Assembly: GCA_002690445.1 (NCBI GenBank)
Contig: NZER01000348.1
Span: 1 to 11,106 of the forward strand
Direction of reading: 5' to 3'
From: Candidatus Pacearchaeota archaeon
GTDB lineage: Archaea > Nanoarchaeota > Nanoarchaeia > Pacearchaeales > GW2011-AR1
DNA length: 11,106 bases
Below the pieces are notes generated by a model, which made no database searches, was not told where the DNA came from, and was given only the letters and a program-made list of their open reading frames with translations. Position numbers and translations under genes: made by a program. Below, one piece after another: positions 4,841 to 11,106 of this stretch; position 1 is the stretch's first letter; every line of letters begins with the position of its first letter.

Positions 4841-7800
4841 GGTCGAAGTCCTTCCGCTCCTCGGGAGACATGCGATCTGCGTGGTCCTCTCTGAGGTAGG
4901 GGCGAGTCAACGTGCTGGCGCCCATATCCTGCATCCTCTGCATCGCCGCCTCTCGGGTCGCCCGTCTCTGGGCCTCGGGTGACACATCCGTGACACGGAA
5001 CCCAGTCATCTGATTGAGCGCGTTGTAGAAGAGGTCAACAGGCTTACCCTCGCCTCCCAACCCGGATGGCAACTTGCGCGGGTCGAAGGCGGTTCGGGTT
5101 CGGGTGACACCTCGACTGACCGGACTCTGTGAGATCCCGTACTCCAACCATGACGGGAGACGAACAGGACCCTTGTCTTTGTCCCGCATACCGGTCACCT
5201 CGCCAATGTTAGCAATGGCTCGACCGAGCGGGGGGTCCATCGACTTAATCGGCCGACCGCCGAATGGAGTGCGCTGGAAGAAACTCTGGCCCGTCATCCA
5301 CTCCAGGGGAGCCTTGAACAGCGGGCTCGTACGTGAAGCAGCTTCGTACATCGCGTTGCGCGGACCACCAAGGAAACCCGTCGCGTCTTCGATCGCCAAG
5401 CCGCCACCCGTGATGTAACGCTGACCACCTTCCTCTCCGGGGGAATCACCGATGCTCGCGGCGAAGATGTCCTTCATATAGTTCGGCAGGGGAGCCTGCT
5501 GCCTCTTCTGCGCCTCGTTAGCACCGTAGTTGTAGCCGCGAACCGATTGGCCGAGAGCGCCACCCGGCTTCTCTAAGATCCGTTTGTATAAGAGCGGAGC
5601 CGCGCGCCGGGTGAAGGTGTTGCCGGTCCAAATTACCCGACCGTTCCGTCGCATCATCCAAGTTCCGTGCTTGGTCTGAGGGCACCAGACTCGACCAGCG
5701 TAATGCTCGTGACCCAACTTGAATGACTTGATCGTTTTGAAAGTGTGAGAGACATACGCGCCGCGAGAGCTGATGTGCGCCACTCGTCCGGTGAGTTGGC
5801 AGATCATCTGGAACCCATCCAAAATGGGTCCTGGGAGCTGGGCGAAAAAATTGCTCTCCCGGTCTGTCTTGGCGTACGCTCCGCACCCACACCCTTCAGC
5901 GTCCATCATCGCTTGATAGCAGGCTTCTGCTGACTCGCGAGACATTCTCCCGACCAACGCTGGGAACTCGTCTTTAGTGCGAATTAGCTCCTGGATTCTC
6001 TTCCTGAACTTCCCAACGATGCGAATCGGAACGACGCCGCTATCCGGGTGGGGATTCCCGACGGACCCATCCTCGCCGACCAGCTCGATGATGTCCCGCA
6101 GAAACTTCTTGGGAGATTGGTAGATGAGATATTCCGTGTGGTTTGGACTTCGCTTCCGTGTCCGCATGTAGCCATCACCGACAATCCATCCGATGATCGC
6201 CGCCTCCCTGGGAGTACAGATACTCTCTGTTCCTGTGAACTCGGAAGTCCGTGGGACTCGATAACCGCCCCGAAGTTCATATCCCCTCACGATGTTACGA
6301 ATTTCACCGTGTCTTTCTGCACGAGTTCCTGTGTCGCGGTTAATCGGCCAACGATGGTCAGGGGTGAACGTATAATGGTCCCGTTTATTGACCATGTTCA
6401 TCAAGACACCGTTGTAGTCGAAGATCGCTTTATCCTCGCACGGTGCCCACTCCGACTCACCGGTGGAATGGTCCATCGTCAGAACATCTTCACCTATGGT
6501 TAGTGCGTCGGCCTTCTTCCACCCTTCTCTGGTGAGAATCTCGCAGTCATCCGGCACGCAGTAAAAAGGCACTAGTCGCTTCATCACACGGCGCTCGAAG
6601 GGAGCCAGCCGACTGTAGTCGAATTGCAACTCCTCGACCTTCATCGCGGCAGCTACCGGATCCCACCCCTTCTTCTTTAGGTACATGTACATCGGGACGC
6701 GGTTGATCCACTCAACACCTTGGTTTATCTTGCCGCCCGTCTGACCAGCGACGTTAGCGATGAGCCGAGCTGTGTCTAGAGCCTTAGCGGATCTTCCGCC
6801 TTCGGGAAGGAACGTGACGGGAGTATGGGCGATCCTTTGGCGCTGGTCGAAGATCGTTTGCTTCATGTCAGTCACCTTCTCCGGCACCACGCCTCTGCGC
6901 ACCTGACCGGTGATGTCAGTTTCCATCGAGTGACCGAGTAGGTCGTACGCTTCGACCTCGCGAAGAAGTTCCTGGTCTGCATCGCCGAGGGCCTTCACGC
7001 CCTTCTTTTTCGCCTCTACCATCATGTCCCAGGAATGTTTGACGTATCCGGCGTACAAACGGAGATCGGACAGATTCTCCATCAGACCCATTGCCATGTT
7101 CATGTGCTGGCCGGACACAAGGTTCCGCGACTGGAATGCGGGTGTTCCGAACACGACCGTCACGCCGGACTTCCAGTACGAGTGAATGGAGTCGATCGCC
7201 TTGCCGATGGACTGCAGCCACTCGGGATCCGCCTCAACCCGACGAGAAGCGTTGATCGCTTTGGCAACATCGGGGTGGACCTGTACCTCGCTCAGCTCCT
7301 CAACCGACTTACCCGAACGCTCAGCTAATGCTTCGAGTGCCGTGGGAGGCCGGTCCGCCACCCTAGTTAGCTCGTCACCGATTAAGTCGCGGATCGCCTC
7401 TTCGGAAAGGTTTGTAGATTGGACGAGTTCCTCAACGCTGCGAACGTGCGTAGGGATGGAGTCGTTTCTAGTGAGCCTCACCAGATCCGCATGGGCTCCA
7501 GCGGACAGCTCGACAAAGTCTTCCGTACGCAGTCCAGCCTGCGAGAAAACCTTCGCCAGCGGAACGCCTTCGTCCGCCAGCAAATGGTTCGTCGGGTCGA
7601 GAACCGTGTCTTGGATCGCTTCCAGGTTGGCGGTCGCGCGGGCCAATGATCGGTGGTAGTCGAAGAAGTCTTCAACGATGCTACGGGTGAAGATCGCCTT
7701 CTTTTTTCGTCCATCGACCCAGTCGGCGATGGACGCCGCGTGTGCGTCTTTTCCAGTAAGCGGTGTACCCGCATCGTCGGCGTAGTGCATGGCCTCCGCA

Positions 7801-9518
7801 ACTTCGTGGAACGCATCATCAAGGTGTTCCGTGTAATGGGTAGCGACGTATTCGCCGCCCTTTCCAGCACGAATAGCTGTACGGAGTTTCGTGTCGATAA
7901 CGATGTCATTCACAACTCCGGCGGGGATAGTTCGAATCGCTTCTTCACGAGACCGCTGGTTGCGAACACGAGCTGAGAACTCGAACCCCAGCTTCTCCGC
8001 TTGCTTGGGGTTCACGCCGCGCGGAGCGTATTCGTAGTGCAGCGCCTCGATGTAGCGGACGTTGCCGCCGCTCTGCTCGTAAGCCTTCATCGCGGATCTT
8101 AGAGAATCTTGCATCATGCGAGCTATCTCGATCGTCTTATCGCGAAGGGCAGGAGATGCTGAAGCATTCGGGCCGAACGCACGCTCCAACGCCTTTTCGA
8201 ATGATCCATTCTCAGCCGTAAATCGAACCACCTCACTCGCCGTCATCATGTGCTGCGCGTTGCGGTAGTCGTCAGCCTGAGCGGACCCCTTACGGAACGC
8301 TACTTCCAACACCCCATCGCTATGCAGGAACGGGACCGTCTTCGTCGCGCCTGTATCGGGGTTCTGGAAGAACACGTCGGCGCCATGCTGGTCGACACTA
8401 GACACTCGACCGTAGTTGGGAGCCTTGTTCTTTCGGTCGCTGGCGAGAACAACGTCTCCGACATTCAGATCACCGCCTGTACCAGTGATCTCATCCAACC
8501 CAGTCTCTTTCGCGAAGATGTCGGTGTAGTCGGCCATCTCGTCGCGGAATGACAAGATTTCTTTCATCGCGTGCATCTGAGCAGCTCGCGCATTGCCGTA
8601 GCGGAGACGCGCCAGCTTCTGCTTGGCGGGATTGAAGAACCCCTCGCTCGCGGCTTCGAATAGCCCTCTACCAGCGATGCCGACCGGGCTGTTCGAAATC
8701 AAACCACCGACAGCATCCGCAGCGCGGTTGTAGCCACTGGCAATCTTGCCGGGAACCTTGTAGCCCAAGGAGCCCATGAACGGGACATCCAGCGAGACGC
8801 CTGACCGCAAGACCTCACCGCCAACCTCACGAAGCCCATCGTCTACGCTGCCGTAGGTCGCCTCAAGAGTTCGCTTCAGGGCGCTCTTAGTAGATGGGGC
8901 TCCGTACTGGAGAAGATCCTCGATCGTCATCGTAGCGTGCGCTTCACGCTTTCCGACCTGAGCGCCAACCTTCTTGCCGAAACGCTTGGCAACCGCCTCA
9001 CTGCCCTCAGATGCAACCTTGGTGGTCGCCGCCTGTATTGTCTTAGCCCCCGAAACACCAGCCTTGGCGGCCAGCTTACCGGCGCGAGTTGCCGCACCGA
9101 TTCCAATGTAGGTCAACGGGTCGAGAGCCATTCCCAAAGCAAGCGACCCAGACCAGTTGGCCCACGTATCTTCCGATCCAGCCAGCCCCAGTCTGCGAGC
9201 AAGTTCCCGCTCTCCAAGACGGTGCTCGGACGACGTCCAGTTCCACGGAGCCCACTGGTCGATTGGATTCTCACCGCCAACGATGTCGCGGACCGTGCTT
9301 CCGGGCAAGTCCAGAATGTTGCCGAGCGAACCAAGGCCACTGACAGCGCCACTCGCCAGAGAACTCGTGAGAGACGCCTCCTGCTCGGGAGACATTTCCG
9401 ACGGTCGGCCGAAACCAGTAGCAAGTGGCCGGTTGATGAGTGATAACGGTGAGGCACCGATCCCTAAAGCTGATCGCGGTGACCGCCCGCCGGTCAGTCT
9501 TTCTATCGGTGTCGGCAT
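4785..9518 (-). CDS. Large phage structural-type protein containing an intein
   Basis: 1577 residues; 1263 would remain after intein removal. The start is ATG at 9518, two bases after the upstream gene's stop, with only a weak ribosome site, so coupling is likely. The N-terminal region has SPEQEASLTSSLASGAVSGLGSLGNILDLPGSTVRDIVGGENPIDQWAP and a Gly/Ala helical stretch (130-160). That kind of start is familiar from large minor virion or internal proteins in environmental phage genomes. Residues ~351-408 look like a small SH3/KOW-type beta insert (VGDVVLASDR..NYGRVSSVD..ADVFFQNPDTG). Residues ~745-830 contain TVVFGTPAFQSRNLVSG, and ~936-986 lead into RRVMKRLVPFY, which joins TFTRR after splicing. 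The C-terminus (1530-1577) is acidic and helical. No enzymatic motif is visible outside the intein. The structural role is inferred from size, composition and the neighbouring low-complexity gene; a DNA-ejection or internal virion protein is my best guess. Confidence 0.8.
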   Translation of the reverse strand: MPTPIERLTGGRSPRSALGIGASPLSLINRPLATGFGRPSEMSPEQEASLTSSLASGAVSGLGSLGNILDLPGSTVRDIVGGENPIDQWAPWNWTSSEHRLGERELARRLGLAGSEDTWANWSGSLALGMALDPLTYIGIGAATRAGKLAAKAGVSGAKTIQAATTKVASEGSEAVAKRFGKKVGAQVGKREAHATMTIEDLLQYGAPSTKSALKRTLEATYGSVDDGLREVGGEVLRSGVSLDVPFMGSLGYKVPGKIASGYNRAADAVGGLISNSPVGIAGRGLFEAASEGFFNPAKQKLARLRYGNARAAQMHAMKEILSFRDEMADYTDIFAKETGLDEITGTGGDLNVGDVVLASDRKNKAPNYGRVSSVDQHGADVFFQNPDTGATKTVPFLHSDGVLEVAFRKGSAQADDYRNAQHMMTASEVVRFTAENGSFEKALERAFGPNASASPALRDKTIEIARMMQDSLRSAMKAYEQSGGNVRYIEALHYEYAPRGVNPKQAEKLGFEFSARVRNQRSREEAIRTIPAGVVNDIVIDTKLRTAIRAGKGGEYVATHYTEHLDDAFHEVAEAMHYADDAGTPLTGKDAHAASIADWVDGRKKKAIFTRSIVEDFFDYHRSLARATANLEAIQDTVLDPTNHLLADEGVPLAKVFSQAGLRTEDFVELSAGAHADLVRLTRNDSIPTHVRSVEELVQSTNLSEEAIRDLIGDELTRVADRPPTALEALAERSGKSVEELSEVQVHPDVAKAINASRRVEADPEWLQSIGKAIDSIHSYWKSGVTVVFGTPAFQSRNLVSGQHMNMAMGLMENLSDLRLYAGYVKHSWDMMVEAKKKGVKALGDADQELLREVEAYDLLGHSMETDITGQVRRGVVPEKVTDMKQTIFDQRQRIAHTPVTFLPEGGRSAKALDTARLIANVAGQTGGKINQGVEWINRVPMYMYLKKKGWDPVAAAMKVEELQFDYSRLAPFERRVMKRLVPFYCVPDDCEILTREGWKKADALTIGEDVLTMDHSTGESEWAPCEDKAIFDYNGVLMNMVNKRDHYTFTPDHRWPINRDTGTRAERHGEIRNIVRGYELRGGYRVPRTSEFTGTESICTPREAAIIGWIVGDGYMRTRKRSPNHTEYLIYQSPKKFLRDIIELVGEDGSVGNPHPDSGVVPIRIVGKFRKRIQELIRTKDEFPALVGRMSRESAEACYQAMMDAEGCGCGAYAKTDRESNFFAQLPGPILDGFQMICQLTGRVAHISSRGAYVSHTFKTIKSFKLGHEHYAGRVWCPQTKHGTWMMRRNGRVIWTGNTFTRRAAPLLYKRILEKPGGALGQSVRGYNYGANEAQKRQQAPLPNYMKDIFAASIGDSPGEEGGQRYITGGGLAIEDATGFLGGPRNAMYEAASRTSPLFKAPLEWMTGQSFFQRTPFGGRPIKSMDPPLGRAIANIGEVTGMRDKDKGPVRLPSWLEYGISQSPVSRGVTRTRTAFDPRKLPSGLGGEGKPVDLFYNALNQMTGFRVTDVSPEAQRRATREAAMQRMQDMGASTLTRPYLREDHADRMSPEERKDFDLMLDLIQLQLRRSKEERD
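5619..6560 (-). mobile_element. Intein with LAGLIDADG homing endonuclease
   Basis: In-frame 314-residue insertion, residues 987-1300 of the host protein. Block A begins with Cys987 (CVPDDCEILTREGW, then GEDVLTM), the first nucleophile. Block B is FTPDHRW with Thr1052 and His1055 in the TxxH arrangement. Block F is AGRVWCPQTKHGTW, and block G is RRNGRVIWTGN ending at Asn1300, followed by Thr1301 as the second nucleophile. The usual penultimate His is Gly1299. Between blocks B and F sit two LAGLIDADG helices: AAIIGWIVGDGYMR (6162-6203) with Asp1115, and AEACYQAMMDAEGC (5889-5930) with Glu1208, so both acidic active-site positions are kept. The joined exteins read RLVPFY/TFTRR, a smooth motif, which fixes both borders. 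The intein is intact and predicted to be active for splicing and probably for DNA cleavage. Confidence 0.93.
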
Positions 9519-9520
9519 AG

Positions 9521-11106
9521 CTATTTCTTAGTCTTGTGCGCATCCGGTTGGAAAATTTTCCCGAACTCACCAGCAGCCACCCGATCATGGTCGAAACGAG
9601 ATTGCTTGGCGCGATCGTACTCAGCCCAAACTTTCGCGGGAATCGACCTGCGAATCTCTTTCATAACTGCGGCCTCGTTTTCATCAGTGATGATTCCCTG
9701 CCGTTTCATCGTATCAATCTGCGCAACTACACCAGAGATGTTTTTCAGGTCAGCAGCACCGAAATTAAATCTGGGAGAGAAGATTCCTGGTGCCTTAGCA
9801 ACACTCGCGATCCGATCTCGAATTTCCTTAGTCAGCTCTGGGGTGAGTGATCCCGAACCTGTCTCTGCGCCGACGATCCCCAACGCACCAAGTCTCGCCC
9901 GAGCCGCCCCTCCTAGGCCAGCCCTTGCTAGTGCGGACGCTTCTGAAACGGTGGCTCCACGCCGGATCATCTCCATCATCTCGGGGCTCCAGTTTTTCTC
10001 GTGCTCCTCACGGCGAAGACCCAATCCAAAGGCCGCCAAGAGGTTTCGTTCCCGCGAGTCAATTCCAGCTTGCTTCAGGGCCGCATCGCGGTTCGCCAGC
10101 ATACCCTGCCGGTAGTTGTTAGCAGACTGCAGCTCACTCATCCGCTGCATAAGTGCAGCAGCTTGACTCGGATTCCTGCGCATCAGGTATTGCAGAGGGT
10201 TGGGGACACCACCTCCGCCACCACCCATCGCGCCCATGCGGCGAGCAGCAATCCTAGCCCGGCGAGCATCTGCCTCTCTTGCAGCGTTCATGTGACGCAT
10301 ACTCATCATCTCGGGAACAGCTTCTCCAGCAGCCAGAGGTTCGGCTTCAGTAGCCCCGCCAGTGCGCGTCTTGTAGGCTCGCCACGCGTCCGCAAGTTCC
10401 AACGGAGCTTCTCCAGCAGCCAGAGGTTCGGCTTCAGTAGACCCTGACAACGGAGCCCTCCCGGCGTCGATGTCCGCTTGGGCCTCACGAGCTGCCCGAC
10501 GCTCCTGGATGCCCTCCATCTTCCGTCGAAGCGTCTCTTTGGTAAGACTCTCCCGTTCCCTCATGGCCTGCCTAGCAGCGTCCGCACGGGCTTGCAGCTC
10601 GGGGCTGACTCCGAACACCTCTGCGTTGCTCCGGGTGTCCTGTGGGGCCACAGGGATCCCCAGGGGGCCTAGATTCGGGCCTGGAAGGACGGATGTCCCG
10701 CCGGGAGACGAGCTGATCGCATTGCCGAACGACGCCAGTCCACGTACTTGTGAACCAGTAACTCCCTGTGGAATAGGTACTCGGCCCAGGTCGCTTTGTG
10801 TCGTGGTTGGACGCTGAAGGAGATCGACTGCCTGCGGCTGTTGTTGTAACGGTTGCTCCGCGCGCAGCTGGTTCATCATCACATTCCACCTGCTCTGTTC
10901 CTGAGCCTGGGTAGCCGCTATTGCTGCATCTGTAAGATGGGCCGGTCTGACCCTGCTAGGCTGCGGTTCGGCCGTCTCGGCAAGAGAACCCGCGACAGCA
11001 GGAATTGGACCGAGTCCGCCAGCCACGTTTTGCTGGTGAGGCTGAACATCCTGACGGTACTGCCCAGGTAATGCTCCTCCGTAAAGAGCGGCTGAGGTCG
11101 CCAGAA
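9521..11106 (-). CDS. Low-complexity probable virion structural protein (5' partial)
   Basis: The frame has no stop up to the right edge, giving 527 visible residues. A GTG at 11026 exists but needs no use as a start, since 26 more codons upstream are open and in character (LATSAALYGGALPGQYRQDV, then QPHQQN). The first ~150 residues are Gln/Pro/Gly-rich and probably disordered. A basic helical region follows (~145-185, RADAARQAMRERESLTKETLRRKME, numbered from the GTG). A duplicated segment TEAEPLAAGEA (197-207 and 226-236), a Gly run (GAMGGGGGGVPNP), and Met/Ala/Arg-rich helices complete the middle. The C-terminal ~120 residues look folded (LTPELTKEIRDRIASVAK, VAQIDTMKRQGIITDENEAAV). There is no signal peptide or catalytic motif. 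The stop lies 2 bp before the intein-bearing gene. Composition and context suggest a virion scaffold, tail or internal protein; I recognise no named family. Confidence 0.72.
   Translation of the reverse strand, partial: LATSAALYGGALPGQYRQDVQPHQQNVAGGLGPIPAVAGSLAETAEPQPSRVRPAHLTDAAIAATQAQEQSRWNVMMNQLRAEQPLQQQPQAVDLLQRPTTTQSDLGRVPIPQGVTGSQVRGLASFGNAISSSPGGTSVLPGPNLGPLGIPVAPQDTRSNAEVFGVSPELQARADAARQAMRERESLTKETLRRKMEGIQERRAAREAQADIDAGRAPLSGSTEAEPLAAGEAPLELADAWRAYKTRTGGATEAEPLAAGEAVPEMMSMRHMNAAREADARRARIAARRMGAMGGGGGGVPNPLQYLMRRNPSQAAALMQRMSELQSANNYRQGMLANRDAALKQAGIDSRERNLLAAFGLGLRREEHEKNWSPEMMEMIRRGATVSEASALARAGLGGAARARLGALGIVGAETGSGSLTPELTKEIRDRIASVAKAPGIFSPRFNFGAADLKNISGVVAQIDTMKRQGIITDENEAAVMKEIRRSIPAKVWAEYDRAKQSRFDHDRVAAGEFGKIFQPDAHKTKK
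10319..10353. repeat. Direct repeat copy 1 (35 bp)
   Basis: This 35-bp stretch is identical to 10406-10440. The copies are 87 bp apart start to start (29 codons), so both are read in the same frame and each encodes TEAEPLAAGEA plus part of a flanking residue. It lies inside the low-complexity structural gene. Confidence 0.95.
10406..10440. repeat. Direct repeat copy 2 (35 bp)
   Basis: Perfect second copy of 10319-10353. Identity at the DNA level, including third codon positions, points to a recent duplication or gene conversion rather than selection on the peptide alone. Confidence 0.95.

Noticed and set aside
6542..6545. Cys992 as the first residue of the intein instead of Cys987
   Set aside because: Using Cys992 would leave CVPDD in the mature protein and break the smooth RLVPFY/TFTRR junction. 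Block A also starts naturally at CVPDDCEILT.
7186..7659. 157-residue rightward frame inside the large leftward gene
   Set aside because: It has Ser/Arg-rich shadow composition, no ribosome site, and lies wholly within the continuous leftward coding sequence.
11024..11026. GTG at 11026 as the true start of the rightmost gene
   Set aside because: The frame stays open to the edge with 26 further codons of similar composition and there is no clear ribosome site, so the gene is treated as 5' partial. A real start here cannot be fully excluded.

Overview
The window looks like part of a double-stranded DNA tailed phage or prophage genome, or a phage-like accessory region, of moderately high GC. The reasons are short, tightly packed genes with ATGA stop/start overlaps, several small proteins of a kind common in phages, and two large leftward genes that resemble virion structural proteins. 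The host cannot be named from the sequence. The DUF6745-like repeat protein and the secreted protein would fit an environmental bacterium such as a planctomycete or actinobacterium, but that is a guess.

The left arm (1-4840) is transcribed rightward. It starts inside a gene whose in-window N-terminus is twelve exact-length 12-bp repeats, each encoding one tetrapeptide of the form (G/R/W)(D/A/V)QV, fused to a DUF6745-like domain. A 132-residue partner protein follows after 1 bp. Next come a secreted protein with a signal peptide, a small helical protein, and a matrixin-like zinc metallopeptidase with HELGHNHNAQH plus a Met-turn; the last two overlap at ATGA. Then come five small phage-type proteins: a conserved hypothetical, a coiled-coil protein, a Cys-rich zinc-ribbon-like protein, and two proteins that overlap by 20 bp.

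The right arm (4785-11106) is transcribed leftward and holds two adjoining large genes. The upstream one (9521 to beyond 11106) encodes a low-complexity, Gln/Gly/Ala-rich, probably structural protein that runs off the window. Two bases after its stop begins a 1577-residue protein with features of large phage internal or minor virion proteins. That protein is interrupted by a 314-residue intein (5619-6560) with splicing blocks A, B, F and G and two LAGLIDADG motifs. Excision would join VPFY to TFTRR and leave a 1263-residue product. The two arms converge and overlap tail to tail by 56 bp.

The items most worth attention are the tetrapeptide array, whose variation is confined to two non-synonymous base positions; the intein with a non-canonical Gly-Asn/Thr C-terminal junction in a structural gene; and the phage-borne metzincin next to a secreted protein. 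There are no stretches over 300 bases without a gene, and I saw no tRNA, rRNA, CRISPR array or insertion sequence.
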